Counted from the first letter of the stretch, positions 10,401 to 18,692 are shown. The stretch: DNA of 64,000 nt from Pontibacter mangrovi (GCF_006385705.1 NZ_VFRQ01000006.1:186001-250000), one strand, 5' to 3'. Program-made: numbers and translations. The notes: generated by a model from the letters alone, not told the origin.

Positions 10401-11108
10401 TATCGTGGTAATCAAACAACAAAAATATGGCTAAGCAAAGTTGAAGAGAAAGAAGATGCCACTATCTTAGAAAAGGTGTTATATACCTTGATTGAATTTA
10501 TAGATATAGAAATCTCTAAGAAGAGAAAAATGTCTATAGACTACATGCAGGGTCTTTGCAATATAGGCTTTGAACAGGGAGATAAAGCATTTAGGGAGAA
10601 CATTATCTACTACTTCACTTCTAAGTATGCAAGGGTTGACTATCTTCCTAAGGATACTGATGGCGGAAAGATTGAAAATGCTGGAATCGTAAAAAAATAC
10701 TTAGATTATATTTCTGAGCCACCAGACGGACTGGGTGGTGAAATTGACAATGCCAAACATTTACGAGGTGCCTGCGCTAACCTTCGTATCTCCATGACAG
10801 AGGATAACGCAAGTATCGACCTACTTACCTCCTACAGCTTGTTTGCTTTAGATACAAAAGAATCAGACACAGCAGTCGCAATAGACCGTCCATTAGTAAA
10901 TCAGGCTATTGAGCTTTATCGAAAAGGCTTCAAACGCTTATTGCAGTTAGAAGACTGGGCTATATGCAAAGAACTAATTAAAGTCTTTAATAATAAGGTA
11001 CTGGATATCAACCCAGCCATCAAGCCGCTCATTAGCCCACTGACTAATGAGCTGTTGCTGAACCGTACCGTTTTCAGATTAAACCAATTCCTAAATAAAG
11101 TATCCTAA
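7488..11108 (+). CDS. Large RecQ-like DEAH-box helicase (1206 aa), first gene of a candidate defence operon
   Basis: A superfamily 2 helicase with RecQ-type motifs: FRAGQEAI as motif 0 near residue 300, Walker A PTGGGKS near 319-325, the DEAH box within IDEAHCVSEWGHDFR near 422-436 (the W-x-H-D-F-R aromatic-rich loop is a RecQ hallmark), and motifs V/VI MGIDKPNIRYSIH and QEAGRAGRDG around 645-680. It is about twice the length of housekeeping RecQ. The first 280 residues and the last 500 or so match no domain I recognise, and the RecQ zinc-binding cysteine cluster and HRDC domain are not evident. It begins 69 nt after the restriction operon and ends 1 nt before the next start, so it is translationally linked to the coiled-coil gene. 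A defence function is inferred from context. Confidence 0.88.
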   Translation: MTVFRAGYYVDELNERLRQIAGDDVLSRFYTNSLFFTISNLPEYINYNEASPLLKVAWNLVTRGTPTRASISLSTSVLSAHLPEAFLGFSSDKAVTTAKFDDAFFEDLDEELVCQLLNHFNSCTIEDVVELGSKYLALYKVLYDFIVAAQVQTATLLSLLDVAYENVAKVQLNRLQAPLATAIIQDLNELFTALNSLASNNEVKIPILEISTDTDAIRISTDAKDRNCRAISSFITHDPDEDYYCRVLTDRRVNYAKLGKVIEQEVNDKYTQHFEYKTKKQEKALLYFLNNIFRKTKFRAGQEAIINRAIQGKDVIGLLPTGGGKSLTYQICAILHPGVTIVVDPINSLMKDQYDKLIENGITRTAFINSFNTKDERQKNIESLTESKFLILFVSPERFQIEVFRSSLYSCINNGVYYSYAVIDEAHCVSEWGHDFRHTYLKLAQNLKRFCKPKSGNLTLYGLTATASFDVLADVQRELEMEENAIVSLPAEAIDRKELNFEILKVDTPVSEGIEYWQREKALGVDKYSIIKRTIEQLPEKIKKHEKNYGYLNQVSYFFQPEDNTYRNAGVIFCPTKSNKLPNGVISLNDYLKKLTYLKTGTFFGSSDDDTIKDDRIESEAVLSYQNQDDFIRNKSNLMIATKAFGMGIDKPNIRYSIHYSFPNSVESFYQEAGRAGRDGYPSICSIVYHPADIQTNYDFYRNAFKGIEREKQIINELLEEVKYEDNFYVNVLNRQVQDKFPEVSSIKLYKDRYLYVNGAWKDDPTKRITIGNIDLERDLRSYPDAVKNFDAVKATEILNYAKGILRHEVSDGDYLEWLRTKSTDGIKTMLQNQHRENYILKIGFTNDTITKMKEVLVSVGYEDFEEVVIRAAYNFSSSEYDFISNLAYQYGKFTGFSRKLNLNADTVEYLQTNYHKIRNASDTQRAIYRMSIAGIIDDYVIDYVGRFIEVRFKAKTDQEYRNNFEKYLRRYRGNQTTKIWLSKVEEKEDATILEKVLYTLIEFIDIEISKKRKMSIDYMQGLCNIGFEQGDKAFRENIIYYFTSKYARVDYLPKDTDGGKIENAGIVKKYLDYISEPPDGLGGEIDNAKHLRGACANLRISMTEDNASIDLLTSYSLFALDTKESDTAVAIDRPLVNQAIELYRKGFKRLLQLEDWAICKELIKVFNNKVLDINPAIKPLISPLTNELLLNRTVFRLNQFLNKVS

Positions 11109-11109
11109 A

Positions 11110-11862
11110 ATGGAAGAGACTATAAAAATCCAGGAAGAGTTTGAGAGCCTGATTGAACAGTTAGAGCGACTTAGAAGCATTAACGACATTACATCTTCGA
11201 ATGCGGAAAGCGCAATTAAAGTAATTTCAGAGGTAGATACCTTTGTACAAAGTACAAAGGATTATAAAGAGTCTGTAGAAGCTGACTTAAGGGCAAAGTC
11301 GGAAAAAATTGATGAACTGTTGTCTGAGTTAGAGAAGTCAGTTCAAAAGATGGATTCCGAGGCACATAAGTTATCTTCCTCTATTAATCAGTCATTCAAT
11401 GACTTTAAGACTGCTACCTCTGATGAGTTCCATACTGATATATCAGAGTTAAGAAATGTCTTTCAAGATAGCATTGATAGAATCGGAAGCCTCAAGACCG
11501 AACTGAACAATGCTCTCATGTCCCATAGGACTTTGACATTAGAAGCAATAGAAACAGGTAGAACTGAGACTTCAAATAAGTTAAATAAAGTAAAGTCTGA
11601 GGTCAATAATGGGCTGATGTCACATAGAGCTTTATTCTTAGAAGCGATTGACAAGAGCAAAACTGAAACCCTAAATGAAATTAGATATGTAAAGCACCAG
11701 GTTTCTAATACGAGCAATCAGCTTTCTAACACTATTCAAACACTAAATAAAAACTTACTTGAAGAACAAGCTTTATTGCGTAAAGGCGTGGAAATAAACA
11801 GGTACATTCTGATATTCAATGCGGTCGCTTTGTCTATAATTTTAGCTTTCCTGTTTCTGTAG
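11110..11862 (+). CDS. Coiled-coil protein with internal repeats and a C-terminal membrane anchor
   Basis: A 250-residue protein that is almost entirely predicted coiled coil (heptad-like Leu/Ile/Val spacing with abundant Glu, Lys and Ser). It ends in a single hydrophobic segment of about 18 residues (IFNAVALSIILAFLFL) at the extreme C-terminus, which is a tail-anchor layout. Two copies of a repeat of about 36 residues are visible around residues 128-200, each containing NNxLMSHR followed by LEAI and TET. The start is 1 nt after the helicase stop. The family is unrecognised. By layout it may tether a nucleic-acid-processing complex to the inner membrane or sense the envelope; this is inference. 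Confidence 0.75.
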   Translation: MEETIKIQEEFESLIEQLERLRSINDITSSNAESAIKVISEVDTFVQSTKDYKESVEADLRAKSEKIDELLSELEKSVQKMDSEAHKLSSSINQSFNDFKTATSDEFHTDISELRNVFQDSIDRIGSLKTELNNALMSHRTLTLEAIETGRTETSNKLNKVKSEVNNGLMSHRALFLEAIDKSKTETLNEIRYVKHQVSNTSNQLSNTIQTLNKNLLEEQALLRKGVEINRYILIFNAVALSIILAFLFL

Positions 11863-11892
11863 CACCTTTCTTATTCAGTCACTACTTAAAAA

Positions 11893-12813
11893 ATGAAAAT
11901 ACTACAACCTCATAGGATTAGTACGGAAATTCTCGACCTAATCTATGATGCGAAACAATACTTAATCATCGTATCACCCTACGTTAATTTCAGGAATTGG
12001 CAGCGGCTGGCAGATGAGTTGGTCAAAGCAAAGAACCGTGGCGTAAGGATAGACTTCTTCGTGCGCAACGAACCAGAGAACGCTGCCAGTTGGGAGCAGG
12101 TCGAAAGTTTGAGTATTACACCACGGCTGGTAAATAACCTACACGCTAAGTTCTATTTTAACGAAAAAAACGGTGTGATATCCTCCATGAACCTGCTATC
12201 CAGTTCTAACAGCAACTCCATTGAGATAGGCTGTAAGTTGGAAACCAATGACGAACTGGACGAGCTAAAGAGATTTGTGAAAGACTTCGTAATCACTAAT
12301 GAGGTACGTGAAAAGCCTAACGAGGACGATTTATATCTGAGTAAGGAGAAGTTCAAAGTGGTACTTGAGGGCTACATCGCCAATGACACGAGAAGTAGCA
12401 CCAGAGTCTACTTTAAAAATGGTATCCTCAACATCAAAGCGTGTTCTAACAGTTTCTCGCTGTCGATAGATAAGGTTCATAATAAGGTGTATGTAGATGC
12501 CATACTTTCCCAGGACGAGGCGAGCATGTACCAGTCAGAGGCAGCAAAACACCTACGGAATGGATACCTGACCCATGAGTTAATTGCGGGAGGTAATGGT
12601 TACCACAACATGATTGGAGCCTACTCTAACACCAGGCTATCGAACTCCTACCTGGACAACCTTCGGGTGAATGAGAAGAAGGAATTGATTGTGGCTATAT
12701 CTGAGTTCATAAAAGGAGTAACAAGCTTCAAAGATGCCTGCTATGACATTAAAAAGGCTGAGAAGGAAGCTGACAGAGCCAAAGCAAAAGAAGCTGACAC
12801 AGAGGCTAAATAA
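11893..12813 (+). CDS. Phospholipase D-like (PLD) domain protein, probable nuclease
   Basis: A 306-residue protein with one PLD catalytic half. The motif is visible as NLHAKFYFNEKNGVISSMNL around residues 83-102: H-x-K, with Glu where the usual HKD motif has Asp, then the downstream Gly/Ser/Asn positions and SNSIEIG. The opening (SPYVNFRNWQRL) also fits the PLD fold. Single-domain PLD proteins act as dimers; in defence loci they are usually nucleases (for example DrmC of DISARM, or Nuc-like enzymes). The C-terminal 170 residues are unassigned and end in a charged Lys/Glu/Ala-rich tail. It sits 30 nt after the coiled-coil gene in the same run. Confidence 0.78.
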   Translation: MKILQPHRISTEILDLIYDAKQYLIIVSPYVNFRNWQRLADELVKAKNRGVRIDFFVRNEPENAASWEQVESLSITPRLVNNLHAKFYFNEKNGVISSMNLLSSSNSNSIEIGCKLETNDELDELKRFVKDFVITNEVREKPNEDDLYLSKEKFKVVLEGYIANDTRSSTRVYFKNGILNIKACSNSFSLSIDKVHNKVYVDAILSQDEASMYQSEAAKHLRNGYLTHELIAGGNGYHNMIGAYSNTRLSNSYLDNLRVNEKKELIVAISEFIKGVTSFKDACYDIKKAEKEADRAKAKEADTEAK

Positions 12814-12909
12814 ACAAATTCTGTTTTTCCTAATCTGTAATATTCACAGCGACACACTTTGGCGTTCTGCCAGTCTACCTTTGGAGCATAAAGCTAAAAC
12901 ACGCTTCTT

Positions 12910-14031
12910 ATGCATCCAGAGAACTACAGCCTTAGCAACCTCAGGCGGAAAAACTTCGAGTTAGAAAAAGTAGAAGCAAAGATAAATGCCACGGACATCT
13001 TTGCCGAGCGGCAAGGCATCTATCTGAACGAGTTCAACCTGTTTGTGGCTCGTTTCAATCAGATTCCCATCTTCATCCATGAAATAAACATTGACTGCAT
13101 CAAAGCCAATAAGTGGTTCCTGGACACATATGCCGCCATTGTTCAGGACTTCTATTACACAAAAAGGTACTATGACGAAAACAGAAAGCCCACGCTGGAT
13201 GATGTCGTGTACTTCCTGTACGAAGACCTGATGGTGTGCCTGGACTCGAACTACTCCACCGTTCGCTTCCTTTTTAATCAGACGGATGTTTCCAAGGTTG
13301 AGGAAATCGTCAACGGCATCCACAAACATAAGCACAGAAAGGAAAGAAGAAAGCCTACCATCTCTGTGCTGGTAAACACGAACAGGGGAATTGCAACAAA
13401 GTCGCTGAAGGTAACAAAGCCTAAGCTGAGCATTGAGGATAACTACAATGAGGATTTCAAAGAAGTCCACGAGACCATCCTGAAAAGGCTTACCAGGAAA
13501 AACGATAAGGGCATTGTGTTGCTGCATGGAAAGCCAGGCACTGGTAAGACATCCTACATCCGCTACCTGATTGCTTCCACTAAGAAGAACGTGATTTTCC
13601 TGCCGCCCAACATGGCAACCGCCATCACCAATCCAGACCTGATTTCCATCCTGATAGACAACCCGAACTCCATCTTCGTGATAGAGGATGCCGAGAATAT
13701 TGTGGTAGACAGGGAAAAAAGCGGTGGCTCGCCTGTCTCTACGCTACTTAATATTTCAGATGGGTTGCTGTCCGACTGCCTAAACATACAGATTATCTGC
13801 TCCTTCAACACGGACATCTCCAAGATAGACAGCGCACTCCTGAGAAAAGGGAGGCTTATCGCTAAGTATGAGTTCAGGGAACTGGCAACCGAAAGGGCAA
13901 ATTTGCTTTCCCAGAAGTTAGGCTTTGAGTCTAACTTCAGCGCACCTGCCACATTGACAACAGTTTACAATCAGACTGAGAAGGACTTTAAGTACTTAGC
14001 AACAAATAAATTAATAGGATTTAAGACATAA
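12910..14031 (+). CDS. AAA ATPase (BCS1/FtsH-like AAA core) in a defence-type operon
   Basis: A 373-residue protein whose C-terminal half is an AAA module: Walker A LLHGKPGTGKTSYIRYL from about residue 203, Walker B FVIEDAEN near 257, a LLNISDGLLS segment resembling the region after Walker B in BCS1-type ATPases, sensor 1 CSFN, and an arginine-finger region SALLRKGRL near 315. The first 190 residues match nothing I know. It starts 96 nt after the PLD gene. The substrate is unknown; by analogy with AAA partners in other defence loci it may remodel or activate the neighbouring nucleases, which is inference. Confidence 0.82.
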   Translation: MHPENYSLSNLRRKNFELEKVEAKINATDIFAERQGIYLNEFNLFVARFNQIPIFIHEINIDCIKANKWFLDTYAAIVQDFYYTKRYYDENRKPTLDDVVYFLYEDLMVCLDSNYSTVRFLFNQTDVSKVEEIVNGIHKHKHRKERRKPTISVLVNTNRGIATKSLKVTKPKLSIEDNYNEDFKEVHETILKRLTRKNDKGIVLLHGKPGTGKTSYIRYLIASTKKNVIFLPPNMATAITNPDLISILIDNPNSIFVIEDAENIVVDREKSGGSPVSTLLNISDGLLSDCLNIQIICSFNTDISKIDSALLRKGRLIAKYEFRELATERANLLSQKLGFESNFSAPATLTTVYNQTEKDFKYLATNKLIGFKT

Positions 14032-14056
14032 CCTGTATTAAATACTTAATAAAAAC

Positions 14057-14064
14057 TATATTTG
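14057..14064 (+). promoter_or_regulatory. Possible Bacteroidota -7 element upstream of the DUF262 gene
   Basis: TATATTTG matches the TAnnTTTG consensus of the principal Bacteroidota sigma factor. It lies 65 nt before the ATG at 14130, in a 98-nt gap that is otherwise AT-rich. No good TTTG/TTG -33 element is present at the expected 19-21 nt upstream, so this is only a candidate internal promoter for the last two genes of the run. Confidence 0.3.
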
Positions 14065-14129
14065 AATATATTGTTCCCATTTTTAACAACATTAAACGGC
14101 ATAAAGCCTCTATCACAAACTTTAAGGAT

Positions 14130-15821
14130 ATGGAAGCATCTTCGACTATCAAAAAAGTATTAGCAGAAAGCAAAATCTTTGTGCCTACTTACCAACGGGC
14201 ATATTCATGGGAAACCGAAACTGACTCCCGTGAGAAAGGAAAGCAAACAAATGTTTTTCTTTCCGATTTGGAGGACTACATTAAAAGCTCAACCAAAACA
14301 CCTTATTATTTCGGTCACTTCCTGTTTCAAAAATGTGACAACGATGCGTATGGCGTGATAGACGGGCAACAGAGACTTACAACAGTTGTCATTTTTTTAT
14401 CAGCGTTATTCAATCGGCTGAAATCTTTAAGAAAGCTATCCGAAGACGAAGAAGGTTCTCTGGAAGATATGGTAAAGAGAAGGTCAGTGTACAAGTTTGA
14501 TACCGTAGAGTATGATAAGCAGCTGTTCAGAGATTATGTGATTGACAGGTCTAAGGTTGACAAGTGCAACCTTGAAACGGAATCCGCTAAACGTATAGTG
14601 AGGGCATCAGACTTCTTCACCAACTACCTATCGAATAAAGAAGAAGAATACCTGACCAAGATGCTCAGTGCTATCCAGAATGCCTCTTGTACAACTCACC
14701 CCGTAACAGACGAAGCTGAGGCTATCCAAATGTTTATCTTCCAGAACAACAGAGGCAAAAAGCCTTCTAACCTGGAAATAATCAAAGCGGAGTTCATGTA
14801 CAACATTCATCTCTACGGTGGGGAGGAAAAGGATAGTCTAATCGAAGAGGTGAAGTACAGGTTCGAAAGAATCTATAAATCTATTTCTTCTATCGAATAC
14901 CGCATCAACGAAGATGATGTATTAGTTTATACACTGAGGGTTTACTTCAATTCCCTAAGTGAAGCAAACGCAACTGATAAAATCAGCAGCATCCTGAGTA
15001 AAGGTAATCCCATTCAGTTCATAAAAGAATTTACCCATTCCTTAGCAAACAGCTTTGAGCACTTAACAACCTTCTTTGGGAAAGACGAAAGAAATAACCA
15101 TGAAATCCATTCTTTAGTATCTCTTGGCGGTATTGGCATCGCTATTCCGTTCATCATAAAAGCCTATACCTTTGGTCTTGATATTAATGACAAAAGCAAG
15201 CTATGTGCCTCATTGGAATCGATTATTCTTCGCCATCGCTTAATCAGAACTAAGGCTGACCTGGCATCGCGTCTGAATGATGTATACCAGAACTTTACCA
15301 AAGAGAACCGAGACATCAACCCGATAATCGGGAGAATCGAGTGGATGAAAAATGTTCCTCGGGAATCCTGGTGGTGGGCATACTGGAACAATGCTGAACT
15401 CGAAAGGTCTATGCAGGGCAGATTGCATCACTCTTCAGCAAAATACCTGCTTTGGAAGTATGAGAACCAGCTTGCAAGCCAAGGAAAGGGTGGCTATAAA
15501 AACATACGTTTTGATAGCATTGAAAAGCCTCATTTAGAGCATATTGCGCCTCAAACAGAGAATCCAGCCTCTGGCTACTGCGACTATGACGAAGAGTTTA
15601 GGAATCAGTACCTTGACTGCTTAGGGAACTACCTGTTGCTGTCTGAAACCCATAACTGCTCGATTGGAAATTTACCTTTCGAAATAAAGCGAGAAACCTA
15701 TAAGCACCTTGCACAGCAACGAGAGATACAAGACCTTACTACCGACACTCAGGTTTGGACTAAAGAGCTAATTAACCAGAGGAAAACCAAAATCACTGAT
15801 TTTGTATTAAGCACCTTATAG
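14130..15821 (+). CDS. GmrSD-like DUF262/DUF1524 protein (probable type IV restriction enzyme or related nuclease)
   Basis: A 563-residue protein with the two-domain layout of GmrS-GmrD fusions. The N-terminal DUF262 domain (ParB/Srx-like NTPase fold) shows the signature VIDGQQRLTT near residue 75, preceded by FVPTYQRAYSWE. The C-terminal DUF1524 (His-Me finger nuclease) shows HLEHIAPQ near 468-475 and LGNYLLLSETHNCSIGN near 505-520. Family members cleave modified phage DNA using NTP. The length is normal for a fused single-chain member and both catalytic signatures are intact. The stop overlaps the next start by 1 nt (TAGTG), so it is coupled to the WYL gene. Whether it acts alone or with the RecQ/PLD/AAA genes upstream cannot be told from sequence. 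Confidence 0.87.
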   Translation: MEASSTIKKVLAESKIFVPTYQRAYSWETETDSREKGKQTNVFLSDLEDYIKSSTKTPYYFGHFLFQKCDNDAYGVIDGQQRLTTVVIFLSALFNRLKSLRKLSEDEEGSLEDMVKRRSVYKFDTVEYDKQLFRDYVIDRSKVDKCNLETESAKRIVRASDFFTNYLSNKEEEYLTKMLSAIQNASCTTHPVTDEAEAIQMFIFQNNRGKKPSNLEIIKAEFMYNIHLYGGEEKDSLIEEVKYRFERIYKSISSIEYRINEDDVLVYTLRVYFNSLSEANATDKISSILSKGNPIQFIKEFTHSLANSFEHLTTFFGKDERNNHEIHSLVSLGGIGIAIPFIIKAYTFGLDINDKSKLCASLESIILRHRLIRTKADLASRLNDVYQNFTKENRDINPIIGRIEWMKNVPRESWWWAYWNNAELERSMQGRLHHSSAKYLLWKYENQLASQGKGGYKNIRFDSIEKPHLEHIAPQTENPASGYCDYDEEFRNQYLDCLGNYLLLSETHNCSIGNLPFEIKRETYKHLAQQREIQDLTTDTQVWTKELINQRKTKITDFVLSTL

Positions 15822-16747
15822 TGTCCAAAAGAGGTTACATATCCAGGTATCTACTGATTCTCCGTAGGCTGAAATCAAAGTCTTATACAACGTATGAGGA
15901 ACTACTCAGCTATATGGAGAATCAGTTAGACTACCTGCAAATGCAGGATGACAGGCTCAGTATGGGTATTTCCAAGCGTACACTGCAACGGGATATCCAT
16001 GACATCAGGAACCTCTTCGGCATCGACATAGAGTACTCCAAATCGCCCAAAGGTTACTTTATCCAGCAGACTGAGGCGGAGAACATGAACTTCCAGCGCA
16101 TGATGGAAGCCTTTGATATGTTCACATCCCTTAATCTGGCGCATGACCTGAAACCATACATCCATCTGGAAACACGTAGACCTCAGGGAACAGAGAATCT
16201 CTACGGTCTTCTGCATGCCATCAAGAACAGGTGCGTTATTCGTTTTACCTACCATAAGTTCTGGGAGGATGATTCCAGTATCCGCACAGTTGAACCCTAT
16301 GCACTGAAAGAGTTCAGAAACAGGTGGTACCTGATGGCAAAAGACAAAAAGGATGGATATGTCAAAAGTTTTGCTCTTGACCGCCTTTCCTTGCTTGAGA
16401 TTACCATCAGCACGTTTACCTATCCACCTGATTTTAATGTTGATAATACTTACCGCTACTGCTTCGGCATCATCAGCCCAAGCGATGAAGAGCCGCAGGA
16501 TATCGTCCTCTCCTTCGACCCGTTCCAGGGGAAGTACATCAATACACTGCCGCTGCACAGTTCTCAGCAGGTTTTAATTAACAATGATGATGAGTTCAGG
16601 ATAAAGCTGAGGCTATGCGTCACCTATGACCTTGTGATGGAACTGCTGTCTTTTGGCGATAACTTGAAGGTGATAGAACCTCAATCCTTGGCTGATGATA
16701 TAAAAACCGCGCATAAGAAGGCTTACAGCCAGTATCAAAAAGCTTAG
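15821..16747 (+). CDS. WYL-domain transcriptional regulator
   Basis: A 308-residue protein with a DNA-binding-like N-terminus (KRTLQRDIHDIRNLFGIDI, a winged-helix recognition pattern, about residues 50-70) and a WYL domain from about 125 to 210 containing the defining NRWYLMA near residue 167. A C-terminal WCX-like part follows. It starts with GTG, overlapping the stop of the DUF262 gene by one base. WYL proteins in defence islands (for example BrxR/CapW types) usually repress the adjacent system and release it on binding a ligand or nucleic acid; I infer that role here. It is the last gene of the rightward run and faces the leftward polymerase/unknown pair. Confidence 0.85.
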   Translation: MSKRGYISRYLLILRRLKSKSYTTYEELLSYMENQLDYLQMQDDRLSMGISKRTLQRDIHDIRNLFGIDIEYSKSPKGYFIQQTEAENMNFQRMMEAFDMFTSLNLAHDLKPYIHLETRRPQGTENLYGLLHAIKNRCVIRFTYHKFWEDDSSIRTVEPYALKEFRNRWYLMAKDKKDGYVKSFALDRLSLLEITISTFTYPPDFNVDNTYRYCFGIISPSDEEPQDIVLSFDPFQGKYINTLPLHSSQQVLINNDDEFRIKLRLCVTYDLVMELLSFGDNLKVIEPQSLADDIKTAHKKAYSQYQKA

Positions 16748-16805
16748 ATAGCTGAAGGTTCATGTTGGTTTTAGATTTCTTTCTTCCTGGCTATTATCGT
16801 TAACA

Positions 16806-17207
16806 CTATATCGTCTTCAAAGTTTTGTCAACCGACTCGGATATATCAGGTTGAATTAAATCATTAAGCTTCTCCTTCCTGATTTCAAAGATATTTTTGT
16901 CGTAGTACAGGGTGGCGTACACCGCACCAACGGAGTGGTCATAATAGGCATGTAGCTCCTTTTTATCATTCAGTTTGAATGTACCATCACCAGCCTCATC
17001 ATAGACAGCGAAGACAAACCTTGTGCTGTTTCCAACCTTTGCGTATCGCTTAATGAGAGACAGTTGGCTGTCGTGTATCGGCTTTGGAACATGGCATCTG
17101 TACCTCCACTCATTGTTCTCATCTATCGCTGTTGCTGTATAGTATATAGCGAAGCCTGTTCCACATTCGCTTCGTTCTTTCTTTATCGTCTTTAGGTTAC
17201 TCAACAT
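16806..17207 (-). CDS. Unknown small protein downstream of the polymerase-like gene
   Basis: A 133-residue soluble protein, mixed alpha/beta in appearance, with a YYTATAIDENNEWRYRCHVP segment and an acidic middle. I recognise no family. There is no signal peptide or membrane segment. It lies 90 nt downstream of the polymerase-like gene on the same strand and is probably co-transcribed with it. It converges with the WYL gene, leaving 58 nt between stops. Confidence 0.6.
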   Translation of the reverse strand: MLSNLKTIKKERSECGTGFAIYYTATAIDENNEWRYRCHVPKPIHDSQLSLIKRYAKVGNSTRFVFAVYDEAGDGTFKLNDKKELHAYYDHSVGAVYATLYYDKNIFEIRKEKLNDLIQPDISESVDKTLKTI

Positions 17208-17297
17208 AAATTTATTGTTTATCTACTGTCTGTTACACCTGTTATATTCTGAAAAGAGAAATAGTTGTGTCAGACTTGGAGATTTTGCCAGTTAATT

Positions 17298-18692
17298 TCA
17301 GGCTGCCTCGAATGCACACATGTTGTCAGCATATAGCCTTGTAACATAGTCTACTTCCAGCGATGGCGTTATGCTGTACTCCCTGTCAAAATAGTATTTA
17401 ATTTCATCCATGACCTCTGTGATATGCTCAGGGAGAGTCAATATCGAATCATGTATGGTGGTTAGGAACGTGCTTTTGCGCATCAGCTTTTTCACCACTT
17501 TCTTTATCATGATATCAGCTTCAGTGGTCTGCATCAGGCGACTCAACCGTGTGTAATCATTCGCCTTGTAATGCTTAATGACAGCGTATACGTTAGGAAA
17601 CTTCTGCCTGAAATACTCTGAGTCTTTGCTTTTGTCAGCCCATCCGTTGCGGCAATAGAACAGAGTGGCAAACAGCATCTGCTTGAACGCTTTCCTGTCA
17701 CCCACGAAGTTCATCTCAGCCATCAGCACATTATAAAGTTTACCCTCACTGCACAGGTCGATGTACTCCTGCACGTCTGCTGGTAGGTTATTATTGTAAT
17801 AGTCCACCAGAAGGCTACAGAAGATGAACGGCTGCGAGTTTCTGATGTCGATGTTGACCAATGGCGTATCAGGGTACTTTTTGTGGTATAGGAACTGGCG
17901 CAGTGACCTTGAAAGGTTGGTGATGAAGGTATATACACGCCCTGTTACATAATCTGGCTTAAAGCAGAAATTCCTGTTTACGATATTCTGGATAGCGGCA
18001 AAGTCAGCGTTGCGCTTGCATAGCATCACTGATTTCAGGTAATCAGCCTCATTTAAAAGAAGGCTGTCGTACTTATCTTCGTCTTTCAAAGAGATGGAGT
18101 AGAAGTCAACATCAGGGTAATCCTCTATTGCTTGTTTAAAGCTGCCATACAAGCCCTCTGACGGCAGTGAGTCGATTAATTGGGTAGTCCTGTCATATTT
18201 TGCATCAATGTACTGTAGCGCCTCCTGATGGCGTATTTCGATGTACTTTAACTGTGACCTGATATAGCTCTCAGGCTTGGACGCTGTGACATGTTTTACT
18301 TTGTTGAGTTTAGCCGCAAAGGTATCTTTCAAAATCATTATCTCCACTGCCTTCGAATTATACGCCATAGAGATATCATAGCCTCGTGACACCACACCAG
18401 GCTCATATTGGTTATCGGTGATGATAACACCCCATTCCAGCAGGTCGTCAACTATTATCTGGTAGTAATCAGCGCCCAATACATCTCTTAATGTAGTGGC
18501 TTTCAAAGGCACAAGACCATTCCTTTTCGGAGTGGAGAATATCTTCTGCTCTATGATTTTAGAGAGGACATAGGCGTATTTGTCCTGATGGTCAAGTATG
18601 TATCGTTCACTGTTATATTTGGCTAATAGCAGTTCTTTTAAATTAACTTTAGATGGTATGTAAAGCTTTCTTTCATTTTTCTTAATCTTCAT
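17298..18692 (-). CDS. Divergent family-A-type polymerase palm protein (DNA Pol I / T7 RNAP-like motifs)
   Basis: A 464-residue protein not obviously related to housekeeping PolA, but with polymerase A motifs in the right order. VNIDIRNSQPF (D282) fits motif A. DRKAFKQMLFATLFY matches the O-helix pattern R-x3-K-x3-F (R333, K337, F341), with F345/Y346 where Pol I has Tyr. YFRQKFPNV (360-368) resembles the Pol I segment after the fingers. MQTTEADIM (387-395) matches the QxxAADI segment, and TIHDSI (H414, D415) matches motif C, with Ser in place of the usual Glu as in T7-type RNA polymerase. The first 250 residues show no 3'-5' or 5' exonuclease motifs. Whether it makes DNA or RNA, with or without template, is unknown. 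It could serve replication of a mobile element or a defence polymerase role. The assignment rests on motifs only. Confidence 0.6.
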   Translation of the reverse strand: MKIKKNERKLYIPSKVNLKELLLAKYNSERYILDHQDKYAYVLSKIIEQKIFSTPKRNGLVPLKATTLRDVLGADYYQIIVDDLLEWGVIITDNQYEPGVVSRGYDISMAYNSKAVEIMILKDTFAAKLNKVKHVTASKPESYIRSQLKYIEIRHQEALQYIDAKYDRTTQLIDSLPSEGLYGSFKQAIEDYPDVDFYSISLKDEDKYDSLLLNEADYLKSVMLCKRNADFAAIQNIVNRNFCFKPDYVTGRVYTFITNLSRSLRQFLYHKKYPDTPLVNIDIRNSQPFIFCSLLVDYYNNNLPADVQEYIDLCSEGKLYNVLMAEMNFVGDRKAFKQMLFATLFYCRNGWADKSKDSEYFRQKFPNVYAVIKHYKANDYTRLSRLMQTTEADIMIKKVVKKLMRKSTFLTTIHDSILTLPEHITEVMDEIKYYFDREYSITPSLEVDYVTRLYADNMCAFEAA

